Source of the DNA: Argyresthia goedartella
Lineage: Eukaryota; Arthropoda; Insecta; Lepidoptera; Argyresthiidae
Assembly (NCBI GenBank): GCA_949825045.1
Contig: OX463816.1
Span: 12,147,579-12,211,578, forward strand
Length of the DNA: 64,000 nt
Direction of reading: 5' to 3'
Shown in pieces: positions 1-11,900 of the stretch. The notes beneath the pieces are model-generated. The model saw only the letters and a list, made by a program, of their open reading frames with translations, was not told where the DNA came from and did no database searches. The number at the start of each line of letters is the position of its first letter. Positions within the stretch are counted from its first letter, which is position 1. Both the position numbers and the translations under genes were made by a program.

Positions 1-1493
1 ATCCGGCTGCTATTTTTTGCAATCGTATCAATTGATATCAGGCTTTACTTTTAAATTCACGTCAGAGGCATGCAGAATGTTTCATTGGCATTTACCAATT
101 TTCATTTTCATTGAAAATGAAAATATGACTCCTATGGTCACTAACAAGACAGACTTGCTAGTCTGTCTTGTTAGTGACTTAAGTTAGTGTTAGTTAGTTA
201 GTGAATTAAGTGTTATTGCTCTACCATCATCAATCCCAACAATAGTACATTTCCCGTGAGTTTGCAAAGGCTTATATTTACAAACCGAGAAGTTTACGGC
301 ACGAGCCGAAGGCGTGGGTCATAGCGAGCTTCGTAGAAAGCCTTTCCGAACGAGTTAGGAATATAATTTTTCCGACTGAGAACCCAAAATCAAGCGGCGA
401 AGGTGCTATTTTTAGCTCAGAAGTCGGAAAAATTAATTTCCTTTTAATTGCTACTGTCGGTTTCCCCTACAAACATCGAGGGTTTTCCCTATTAAAGAGA
501 TACGATGTGGGAAGTATCTTTTATCAATGCATCTTTTCAAATGCAGCATTAAGAGATCTCTTTACTCTCATAATGCTTCAGTGCAAAAACCTGTCTAGAC
601 AGTAAGCATTTACCAAGAAATGTCGCGTCCCCGCCTATATCTATAGGCAGTAGCATATTGAATTTTGATATGTGAGCGTGAGGAATAATTTATCCACTCA
701 AATAAATATATTTATAATAATCCAATTCATGTCAGCCCACCGCATTATTCCTCTAATGGTTGATATAAGTTCCTATACCTACCTACATATCGTACAGATG
801 TTTGCACTACATGTTGCACTTAAAACATTATTTAATTGGTACTGTGTAATTATCTTGTACTTCTGTAATTTTTCTTTAATATGGTTTGGTTTAGCCCCGA
901 TATAGATTGTAGAGTAATCGGGCTCAATTGTAATATGTATAATAGTAGTTTATGTGACTGCTACATAATGCCTAATTATGTACAGTTACATACACTAGTT
1001 TATCTACACACATATCATAAGCTCTTTGATGTGTTCAGGAACGGCATGTTTGACCGGCATTGTGGCATTGATTATTGTTCTGCAGTTGTTTAGCTTGTTC
1101 TGTAGACCAACTTCACAGACAATCTAGGGGCGGCACGCAGGCGGGCGTCGGCGTTCGAAATTTGAATGTCATAATTTGACAAATTTTGGTACATTATGGT
1201 CATTCGGATAAGAAATGAGTTTTTACCAAGTTTATCATCATTGTGCTGGTCGTAACCTGTGGTTTTTGTACGCAGTAAAGAGGGTTTATGATACGTGTGT
1301 AGATAAATAAATAATAAATAAATAAATGGAGCCTCATAAACGTGCTTCTGACAGATGCAACCATCGTTAGCGAGCTATGAAACAGCAATCCCTATTATTA
1401 TCCTGAATGTGACGAAAACGATTGTTTGGAAATCAGTAATGCGATCCCTTGCTAAAACTTAGCGGGAGTTCGCGCCCACTTTCCTTCATCGAA
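1..1493. other. Intronic/upstream DNA without recognisable genes
   Basis: This is 5' of the first visible cytohesin exon and therefore probably intron. Apart from the hairpin at 137-178 no gene, exon or transposon could be identified. The short open frames at 672-1093 have no recognisable motif and no coding-like composition. Confidence 0.5.
137..178. repeat. Perfect 18-bp hairpin
   Basis: An 18-bp arm (gtcactaacaagacagac) is followed by the 6-nt loop ttgcta and the exact reverse complement. Directly 3' is a run of 'ttagtgttagttagttagtg' imperfect repeats. No mismatch is present in the stem. It may be the ends of a small fold-back element. Confidence 0.9.
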
Positions 1494-2012
1494 GAGCTCC
1501 GTAGTCTAGAGGTGTCATGCTCGCTTCTCATGCAGGAGATGCAGGTTCGAATCCGGTGCTGACCATGTACCATGGGATAAGTGATTTCCAGTATTTACGA
1601 CCCGAATGGCCGAGTCGGCAGTGACCCTGCCTACGAAGCCAAGGGTCCCGGGTTCGAGTCCCGGTGGGGGCAAATATTTTTTGATGGGAACGGATGTTAG
1701 TACCCTAGTCATGGTTGTTGATCTATCAGTATAATATTTATCTATATGAGTATGTATATCATTGCCTAATACCCAAGATCCAAGGAATCCTAGTTTGGGG
1801 CTAGATAAATCAAATGTAAATAGCGTCCAAGGTATTATTATTATCATCTTAAGTATTTTATACGGACGTTCTAATGGTTATGGAAAATATCGTGAGGAAG
1901 CCATCATATGTCCAAAGCTGCGGCGATGTGCTAGCTAGCCCCCTGTCACGCAGTACTGAATAACTGTCACTGGAGTATTGAATAACTGGCTAAAAGGCAC
2001 AATATGCCTCAC
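1494..2012 (+). repeat. SINE family C, copy 1 (split by a SINE A insertion)
   Basis: The tRNA-like head at 1494-1565 has an A-box-like 'tagtctagaggtg' and B box 'ggttcgaatcc'. The body resumes at 1859 ('acggacgttctaatggttatgg', '...atcgtgaggaagcc') and ends near 'aaaaggcacaatatgcctc'. The same head-body order, uninterrupted, is seen at 18893-19090, which proves that 1597-1851 is a later insertion. Confidence 0.8.
1597..1851 (+). repeat. SINE family A, copy 1, nested in SINE C
   Basis: The tRNA-derived head has 'tggccgagtcgg' (A box) and 'ggttcgagtcc' (B box). A body with 'ccctagtcatggttg' and 'aggaatcctagtttggggct' follows, ending in an (ATT)n tail. AGTATTT at 1590-1596 and again at 1852-1858 is a 7-bp target-site duplication inside SINE C. 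Other copies are at 10258, 19369 and 26175. Confidence 0.88.
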
Positions 2013-4442
2013 GTAGTTATTGATGATAGTAATTTAAAACCATGTGCGAATTAGCATTGTTGTTTTTACCTTGTTTTCCCGTCTAGACTTCCAGCTCATA
2101 TGTCATGTTCAGGCCTCAGGGAATAGGTTTAGGTCTGCGATTTATGTGAGTCAGACCGTGGCGATGTCGTCGGCACACCGCAGGCATTGTTGCCTTCACT
2201 TTGCAGTCTGACCCACCTCTATTCTAACGGGCATGCTAATATCAGCGGTACTACTGTATTTGTTGATGCATTTATTGTTACATACACATTCAAGTCTCAG
2301 GCCCAACAGATAGAACGCAAGTTACCACTATTCTCGGATTCGGATAATAGCGCTAACTCGCTTTACATCTCTCAGGCCTCAATATCTTAAAAATCTAATA
2401 AGGAGTTCTTATAGTTCTTTACTAAGGGCTTAGTAGTGACTTCGATGGAAAAGATCAGCTTATACATAGTGATTTTAGTCAAAGAAACCCAACAAATTGG
2501 AAACTCTTTCGATTACTTAATACTCAATCAGTATCTACCCAGTACTATGACTCTCTTAGATCTCAGACAACGTTATTTAAGAAGTGCTAGATAGTCTAGA
2601 TATCAATAATATATAAAGTTAAACAGATCCTAAAACAACACTACCTAAAAGTCGGTTGATAAAGTTTATATACATATATGAGAGTAATGTAAGGTACTAG
2701 AAAGGGATAATGCGAGGATGAATCTTGGTACTCAGTATTAGGATCCATTGTCGCATGGCTACTATCTATATAAGTGTTATATTTTTTTGTGTTATCTGTA
2801 TTTATAGCGATTCAGCTACCCCCATATAAACCTGACGGTTTGCGAGGGGTATCTTGAAAATGTAAAATTGTAATTGTTCTTGTGGAAGTGAATAAAAAAA
2901 ATAAAAATAAAAGTACATAGCACTTTTTAGCCCTTTAGACAGAGTTCAGACCTTCATCGCACCATTGCTCACAGGAGCATGACTAGTGGGGTCCCGGCAT
3001 GCACAATGGTAATGATTCATTCTATATACATCTCATTATGTGCATAAACCTCGAATTATAAATTTATTTAGTTCTATTCTCTCGTCTAGTTTTAGTGATT
3101 TGCTCAAGGCACCGTCCATCATACATAAACTTTATACAAAGGAATCTGCGTACCTGACCAGTTACAAATTAGGCATTATGTAAATGTGTGTAACTGATTT
3201 TTGCCTTGTTTAAATGCAATATTCTATCTTGCTTAATGAGGAAGAGAATGTATATGCCTATGAGGGTATCGCAAATTAGAATATAGCGTTTAATTTTTTG
3301 TGTTGTTACAGCGTACACAGGAAACCAAGGTTTCTATAACTATTCTGTCGCCTACTCTGACTAAAACTCTACATCCGACAATTCACTGTTAATAAAAATT
3401 TATTTGCCCAGTTCCTTCCATTTTTTGTCACCCGCAGAAACCTTCGAATCCTATTAAAGTACACTGGTTACGGTTCAAGTAGCCATGTCAAACAAATGTA
3501 CAGTCATCATCAACATTCGTCACGAGCTCCAGCAGAAAGGTCCCAACACAACTACTCGTTGGGTCATTGTTCCTGCCTCGAACGCCCCACTCCATTGTGA
3601 TTTCCAGTCCAGCTCCTAACCGTTCCTCAGAGTATTTTTTGTATTTCCCTTTCTTACTGGACCATAAAAGCGCAGTTGGCATGTTTGCCTTTCAAAGCCT
3701 TTTTTGTTTGCTGTAAATTATCATTTTTTTTATAATACTTACCTTGTAATGGTTGCAGTGGATGCAACTTGTCCTTGTCAGTCTTGTTGGTTGTGTTGCT
3801 TGAACTTGCATGTAATTACGCGAATGAATTCAGGTTGGTCTTCTCCAGTCGAGTGTTCGCCGTGGTGGTAGTTACCTTCTCACTCATTATGTCCATATTT
3901 TTGAATAAATACGCTAAAGGCCAGAGGGGCAGAATAATAAATACAGTTAACGGCCAGTAATGAGCATCTGCACAAAACAAGACTACGCCGGTTACAATGC
4001 TGCTAATACCCACCGCTGCTGTTTGGCCGACATTCCTCGATCTGTCCGTGTCGACTTGCACCGCAAGGCGAACCACATTGCTCTGGCAAAAGGAATGTTA
4101 GGCTCAGCACTCTGTTTGCTAATATGGCTACCTTGTACGTGAAACCTGTAATCATTGTTTTCCTAGTTATTGTCTCATGGGCGTTGCATATGAATCGAAA
4201 TGAATCCCGCCCTGATGTTTTCAAATACAAACTAGTAGCAATATTTCAACATCGCAAACTTCATTCTGCAAAATCGGTTTCTAGTGAAGCTATTTCGAGC
4301 TATTTTGATTTTCACCTTCGGCGAATGTACATACAAAGCAAAATAAATCAATATTGACATTACATTGTGTTTGTAGTGGATGTCAGGGCGTAAGCTCACT
4401 TTTCTGTTATACTTGTTTTATCCTGTAAGCAATCATTTAAAA
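2013..4442. other. Intron, little recognisable
   Basis: The region is AT-rich. The stretch ending 2880-2915 ('tgttcttgtgg...gaataaaaaaaataaaaataaa') looks like the 3' end and A-rich tail of a 5'-truncated LINE on the plus strand, but no protein remnant could be read. Nothing else was recognised. Confidence 0.35.
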
Positions 4443-5095
4443 AAAAGGTCATGTGCGAGTCGGACTCGCGTACGAAGGGTTTCGTACCAACGTATATACA
4501 ATAGTAGAGATGGTGTGGTGTGAATAGTTTGGATTTTAAATAGCAAAATCTTGTTTACAAAGTTATTGGTCCGGCTACTTTTATACTCCATGTAGGTACG
4601 TAAGCATTTATAAGTTTGTATGTGATTTACAGATAAATAAAAAACCTTGGTAATTCCGGCTAGGTTTTCCTGTAATCTTTAGCTTAAGCTCTATTATGTA
4701 TTTTTTTCATAATTTGCGGCTCTGTAGTTTCGGAGATTTTTTTGCACCTTTTTGTTCATAACTTCTAAAGTTATCAAAACTAAAATAAAGAAGTTTATAA
4801 AGAGCCCTGTTCAACGTTACCCTACATGACTTATTTATTACGGTGTTTTTTTTCGTTTTGTCATTTTACCCCCTCCATTTTTTTCATATCAGGCAATATA
4901 TTTTTCATATTAGACTTTCATTATGTTACGGTTATCAGGATAAGTATTTTTGCAGAAGATCTCAAGACTCTATCTCTTATACTTCATGAGAAAATTGGCT
5001 GTGACAGACGGACGAACGGACACGACAGTTATTATTATTATTATTATTATTAATTATAAGGGTTCCTTTTTTACCTTTTCAGGTACGGAACCCAA
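4443..5095 (+). repeat. Lepidopteran interspersed repeat ending in 'tacggaaccc'
   Basis: It begins with 'gtgcgagtcggactcgcgta' and the 'agggtttcgtacc' motif. It contains 'gtgacagacggacgaacgga', an internal (TTA)n microsatellite at 5029-5052, and ends '...aggtacggaaccc'. This layout is a very common non-coding repeat in moth and butterfly genomes. The start and end motifs are roughly reverse complements (gggtttcgtacc / ggtacggaaccc). The mobilising system is not evident from the sequence. Confidence 0.65.
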
Positions 5096-5832
5096 AAAAT
5101 CCATAAACATATCAGGGCTGACTCGCAGTTTGCAATCAGGTCCATAAATATTGAATACCCAGGAAACATATCAGGGTCTAGCGGTGATAGCATCGTGCGC
5201 TCGCATCAGGATATACTTATCTACGGACCTATCTTGTTGAGCGTAATTAAACGAAGTTCCGAAGAGTGCATAAACTAGTGGCTCTGTGAGCTGCAGACCT
5301 CGCGAGCGACGCAGGAAACTTGCGTTTCTTTTTCATTATTCTCTACCCTCTCACACCCCCGGCCCCTTGAAGTTTATCGGATGAAAAAGTGGAGTTATTA
5401 TAAAAAGAAATAACCCTGACCGCATTTTCTTTCAATACCACTTACAAACTTATGAATGCACCTGGTTATAAACGGAGTACGAAAGTAGGCGCAACAATAA
5501 CACTGCGTAGCTGCGATATGGATATGGCCGCAATTTTGAAAATAAACCAAAAATCGACAAAAATCCTTGTAATTATCGAACCTGCTTACAAAATTTCAAG
5601 AGAATCGGTTGAGAAATGCGACCTGTAAAGGAAAAACGCCGCAAATCCGGGCATATGAAATTTTGCTCAAGCTGAATCGGTCAATTACCTTCCAACTTTT
5701 TCTCCATTCGCTTATTTTTATGTCAAGTGTACTCGTTGACATCTTTTCCATCAACTGAACAAACGAACAAAATCTCGGTCGTCGTGACCAGGACCACAAA
5801 GCAATTTGGTATAAAGTGTTATTTTGTTGCAG

Positions 5833-5965
5833 CAACTGAAAGATGAGCTCGGCGAGGTGGTTGCCGAGCTGGAGGCGCTCGACAGCCAGGATGAGTGCAA
5901 GCAGAATAGTAAGGCCAAACAGATGAGCATCGGACGGAAGAAATTCAACATGGACCCCAAGAAAG
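5833..5965 (+). CDS. step: Cytohesin exon 1 of window: coiled-coil end and start of Sec7
   Basis: The exon follows the acceptor ttttgttgcag and ends at the donor AAG|GTAAG. It is 133 nt, starts in phase 0 and ends in phase 1. It reads [17 protein letters not shown], then [13 protein letters not shown]. This matches the end of the cytohesin coiled coil and the basic linker just before Sec7. There is no initiator Met, so at least one coding exon is further 5'. A tract reading 'DIRRRKxELL', expected just before it in the family, was not seen in 1-5832. Confidence 0.95.
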
Positions 5966-8900
5966 GTAAGCTATTGAGAATCATTACCTGTTTTCTGTTT
6001 TAGTTATTTTAACATTTTTATAGTCCTTATAATATTTTGCCATTTATTGACGAAAATGGGTTACGTCAGCTTTGACGAGCTGCATGGCAAATTTCATCGG
6101 TTTAACATAAGCAAAGGTTATTCCACCGGAAATCCGCCAGATAAAACCGAACTGTATTTACAATATTGCGATACCCACATTTTCCTACAAACGTAGAACG
6201 GCACAATAATTATTTGTTCAAAACTGTTATCTGTATTTATTTCGTACCTACCCAGCTATGATAGACGCTAACAGCAACAATGCCATGAGTATTCTCCGTA
6301 CATGCAAATCTTATTATTTTGGTATTCAACCTACAAACTAGCGGACATAATCGCTCGCATACAACTCGATTAATTGGCTCTCTCGTTAAAGGCAATCGGG
6401 AGATTCTTGAACGCAAGGAATTGCCTCAAAAAGGAGGCTACAACTTCTCGTAGGTACGCCTTCTCTTCATACCGGACATCATCTTCAGTGCACATCGATT
6501 GACAAGTCTCTATGACGCATGTAATAAGATCGCAAGGTATAGCAGACATAAATACAGCCACAGTGCGTCTGTGCGTTCATTCGCAAAGGCACGCCTCTCT
6601 TATCCGTATTGCTTACAATTTGTCTGTGAGAAATACGTCTTCGTAAGTGAACAGACATTATGAGCATTCCCTTTGTGTGTGACGGGAGACAGGTGTACGA
6701 TTCCCACGGATAACCAACCAGGCAACTGACATGGAGAAAAAATATTCTATTCCTGCAGATATATATACTAACAAAATGCACGACGTGTAATTTATGGTAT
6801 TAGTACCAAGCAAAGGCTTGCGTTATAATTTGTGTTTTTGCATATTCAATTAGTGGAAGTATGAGCTCAACAAAAATGGATTCTCGCTGTGCCTCTATCA
6901 ATGAAATAGTTGAGTCAAAGAGCTGAGGGGCCTTCTGAGAAATTACGAATCATAACTTACTTGCTAAACCTACTTATATATATGTATGTATATGTCACCG
7001 TAAGATTGTCAAAACCGTTACTGGATTAACTTTGGTTAACTTTCATGTATACTTTCAGCATAAGCAGGATTGCAGAAGCTATTATAAGTCAATCTAACGG
7101 CGAAGATAAGACTGTTAAAAGCATTTCTGTACCTTAAAATTATATTGCCTTAAGATATTAAGATTCATGATAACAGAGAAACTCTGAAATAGCGTGTTTC
7201 AATGATCAATCAAGGATTAATCAAGAGATAGTTTAATGACATTCCGTGTTGGAGTTAGATGAAGCTCTGCAATCTTGCCGCATAATTAAGGCTGGCCATC
7301 AGGTGCACATCAGATGAACACGATAGCGCACAATAAAGTAAACCAATGATGCTAACGGTAGATGGTCTCTGAGTTTGGTAAATTGTGATTTCCTATAATC
7401 TCAAATGCAATGTGATGTTAATATAAACATTTCTGAGAAGTTCGTCAATATACTCTAAATTTTGGCCATTAGCCTATTTTTTTTGCCAACTGATTGAATA
7501 AACTTAACATAAGCCGTACAAATTGTAATTGGAAATGGCCGTACAAGTCTGGCAGCCCAACTCTCACGTCTCACCCCATTCAGTAACAGCCCCAGCGTTG
7601 TGAACGACGTGGCAACAAATTGCTGCCTATTTCACGACATGAAGAAAGCATAAGTGTTTTACTGAGCACGCGACTTCTTATGACCGTCATTAAGACCTAC
7701 TTGGTCTTAGCTAGTGGTGTAGTCCTGTGACTGGTGAATGCAAAAAACCAAGCAAGAATGTATTCATAAATCCAAGTATAAGCGACGAAATAATTGCATT
7801 GCAGCACCGCACACGTGGAAGGTGTATTTAACTTAATATTACACCTGGCTTTTTATTGCGCTGCGATTTTTGCAACAGTGTTGCCGCACTCTCGAATTGT
7901 TTGGAATGTTTTCAGTAACCCCCAACAGTGATGCGGTACTAAATACAGCACAAAATGCCAGTTCTACCTAATTGTATCGCTGTTATTCGGACCGGGAAGT
8001 TGTTGTACCTACTCTACCTTTATATTGTTATTGTGTGAGTTCAAATCTACGGCCGATAATTCTTAAAAGTGTTGTTCCCGTACTTCGGCGAGCACGGTCT
8101 GCATTCCATTATGAAATATCATGTGTTTTACTATTTCATCATCAGGTTAACAGCATCGTAAATGTCGGGAGCAATGTTAACAGGAAGGTAAAACAGGAGT
8201 GTGGGTTGCGTGGCACTTGCCATTTGCGTCCCTACGCCTACGCAAGAGTACTTGAAAAATGGAGAAATGTATTACCTTTACAGTACGGATGTACGTGCCA
8301 AAAGCAAGGCCTTTCACAAACCTCTTCAAATGACTTCAGTAGTCTATTCAAAGAAAAAAGAAAGAAAGAAAGAAATATTTATGTAGGTATATGTATGATA
8401 TTTTATAGTTTACATATGTGCATGCTATCTATTGTATTTTATATAGTTGAGATATATATTTTCTTTTTTTAGGTATATTTTAAAAGTAATTTTCGTACCT
8501 ATGTATACAGTTTAATTGCGCACTAGGACTCCTGTTTCATAAACACTCCTGTCTTGCCTAGGTTAGCTGGAAGAAATCTCTCTTTAGAGATAAGCTCGCC
8601 TTTTCCTATAAAAGCATGCAGAAGCCAAGTGAGTGAAGTCCTCGCCGGAGTAGTATATAATTAGGTCACAGCGAGCTCCACAAAGGTCCTCCAGTCCTCA
8701 CGATGAAGGAGGATTGAGCTCCTCTGAATGCATCCTGGAGTACCTCTAGAGTACAGAACAGAACGCTATGTCGCTTTGTTGTTCCCATATAGCTTTTTAA
8801 TGACTCTCGGCTTGCTTTTTCTCTCCTTTAGGCCAGTACGGTAAAGTATTTCTGATCACGTTCGAACTTTATTGTTTTAGTGGTCTGATCGAAATATTTC

Positions 8901-11900
8901 GTTTTCGAGTAGGTTAAGGTCCAATCTAACGTTACAATACATGTTAGATTGGAGATAAGTAAAATCGGGCGTGTTTTGTCAGATCTCACTCAGAACTCAG
9001 GTACCTGAAGACGAGAGTCTACCTATCAAATTGGGTCCAAACAAACAGACATGCATGCACTACTTCAATCCAATTAATGTATTTTTTTCTAACTTGTCAA
9101 AATTCGCAGTATATATTAACAAAACAAAATGAACACCACCGTTTTGTTGAAAATGTGCGAACGTGTAGCTATTGTTGATGCGACTTGTGAGTGATTTATC
9201 GCTCGTCTTATAAGCTTTGGCTGTACTGTACGTCTCACCTCGTTCGTTTACCTCGCGCCACGCAACCGGGGGGTGGTATAGCGACGAAGCTCGTCCCGAC
9301 TTCCTCCAGGCTTTGCCGCGTCGGATTACGAAGCGTCGCGTCGTCATGAAAATCCATACTTGCCGGCATAATATCCCGCTTATTCATTCGCGTTAAATAA
9401 CAGGCGGATTTGTGGCCCATAACTCATGTAATAACATTTCATTTTCTTTTTACCGTTAATAAATGTAGTAAAGTAAGTCAAGTCACATTGGTATTGGCAC
9501 CACGTTGCATAATTTCCAGAGGGATCCTCTACATTTGCGATGAAAATACATAATTCAAATTTTTGTGTTTGCTGCCTCGGGTCATAATTTTATAACCACA
9601 AAAATTTAACTCGCTCCAGGTTTAATGTAAAAAATGGGACTCATTTTACTGCCGAAATCATTTAGGCTCTATAAAGGAGACATAAACTTTCAAATAACGT
9701 AAAATAGTAGAACCATTACCATGTTCTATTCTATACATATTTTTACTTTTGAGTTTTTATTTGATCCCGTAGCCCAACAGCATCGCGACTTTTGGTTTTA
9801 CTTTTACTATCTCAATTCGACCTCTGTGGCGCAGGGGTTGTGGCTCTGCCTACCATGCGAGAGGTCCCGGGTTCGAACCCCGGTTTGGGGAAAAAAAACA
9901 GGTCTTGGATGTTTCTATGTGTGTAACGTCACTATTTCTGGTTCCCACGACACAGAGTATCCTGGCGTGGGGCCATGAAGCAATGTATGTACCTGTATGT
10001 AAATGTTTATGTTAATTTATGGAGAATAACATGTTTAAGTATTTGGAACTTTATGACGTAAATACCGGTGACAGATAGTTTTGTGTGGGTGTCGCCGTTT
10101 TTCATTGGACCCAAAAATTGCTCAAGTATCAATCATATAACTATGGCGCATTATTGCGCAAATTGACAAAACTGGGATAAATATTGTCTCTTGTAATGAT
10201 CCAACGACTATGTTACTGGCAGTATATGTAACGATACTAACGATAAAAGTGAGATCGTAGATAATACCTTAGACACTATTTACACACATTGATCTAGCTC
10301 CAAACTAGGATTCCCTGTATCTGGGGTACTAGACAACGATACACATACTTATATACATAAATATTATACTTAGATAGATAAACAACCATGACTAGGGTAC
10401 AAACATCCGTTCTCATCAAACAAATATTTGCCCCCACCGGGACTCGAACCCGGGACCCTTGGCTACGTAGGCAGGGTCACTGCTGACTCGGCCATTCGGG
10501 CCGTCTTTGTGTTATCATTGCGATATCATTGTGATATTGTTTGTTTTGTAATCTTAGTTTGTGTTCCAGCGTAGTCTCCACGTTGCTCCTCGATAGAACA
10601 CAACCCACATACAGTTTTTCATCCAGATTTCTCATAGAACTTTCCCAACGTTTGAGTGGGTACTATATAAATTGCTCGGCCGCCTTCGTCCCGTCCGCCC
10701 ACATTGCAGGATCGCTTCAGGGGCGAGGGGGACGGGGGAATGTGCTCACGTCACTGGAAGGGGCTGAAAGCAATCTTACGATAGACTACGTGGGAGTCAG
10801 TGACTCTAACTACACAGTAGACTAATAAATAGGTGGTTTGGATTTACGTAGGGACAAGTGGATTTACGTAGGAACGAACGAGCATTAAAGTCGGGAGATA
10901 TCGATCAACTCGACCCGACGTATGGCTTGTCGTCATTACCACACACTGACATAAATGATGATGAATGGTTGAATGTTTAAATATGTTAACATGTTACGTT
11001 GACTGCGAGATTGCTTCCACGTGTTTTCTCAGGGGAGTACAATCTACAATGCCAACTTTTCCGACTGAGAGTGTTCAAAACACGGTCAAACTGTTAATGA
11101 TTACAATATCAATCATTCAGTTTATTTATTCGGACAATTTTTATTCAATTCGACCAGTTTCACTTTCCATATAATCATCTCGTGTGACGAGAAGATATTA
11201 TATTTATTTAACCAGTTCACTTGTTTGTATAAATCACCTGTCATATAGTAGTAGGACCCGTGCGATTAAAGCAACTATCGAACCCAATCACAGTATTTAT
11301 GCATCTCGCTTACTTCCCGTACATTTGACGTTTTTATCAAGAGATAGTTACAGTATCTGTGGTGATAGTGAGAAAAACCATTATATACCTCTATGTGCCA
11401 CCATTATGTACCTATGCCACCGGATCCTATAATCCGTTTTGTATACTCAGTCTCCCATGTTTCAATAATGTGAGAACGTTTGTTTCTCACCTAAGTATAA
11501 ATATCAACGAAAACTTTCAAGCCAATTGTGATTTTAAAAAGTACCTATTATTTTCATATTCCCATACTCGGCTTATCTGCCGTCAGCGTACTTGTCTATT
11601 TGCGAATACTTTCTCATGGCCAAAGCTTCGTTGATATCGTTCCTAGGTTCATAGATTGAGAGACAGCATCAGAACACGGGAAGCCTTCATCCGGCATTAA
11701 TGGAGAATGCTGATCAAAAACTTCCATTGATGATGATATCCTAGCTACTCGCAATGAAATAGAGTCTAGATTCGCAAATTCTACAACACGCTGCTTAAAA
11801 AGAATCCCAGACCTACATTCCACAAAGCTTCACGCTGCAACCATTGTCGTTTTAGCGTTCGCGAAACAAATTGTGGAGACTACATTCTCGGAGTTTAAAA

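Noticed and set aside
1494..1670. Candidate tRNA genes at SINE heads (also 9819, 18085, 26455)
   Set aside because: B boxes are present but the acceptor stems do not pair and each is followed by a conserved SINE body.
3816..4142. Overlapping open frames on both strands near 3.8-4.1 kb
   Set aside because: No domain, splice context or similarity recognised; probably chance in slightly GC-richer intron.
5001..5055. (TTA)n run as a SINE tail
   Set aside because: It lies inside the larger 4443-5095 repeat and has no SINE body next to it.
7972..8472. 166-residue open frame in the first large intron
   Set aside because: No recognisable motif; the end is a low-complexity K/E and Y/F-rich translation of (GAAA)n and AT-rich DNA.
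9190..9345. GC-rich patch as an alternative first exon of cytohesin
   Set aside because: No coding sequence resembling the cytohesin N-terminus, and it lies downstream of an exon already encoding the coiled coil.
10640..10830. Promoter-like 'actatataaatt' with GC-rich downstream
   Set aside because: No initiator or exon could be matched; left as an intron comment only.
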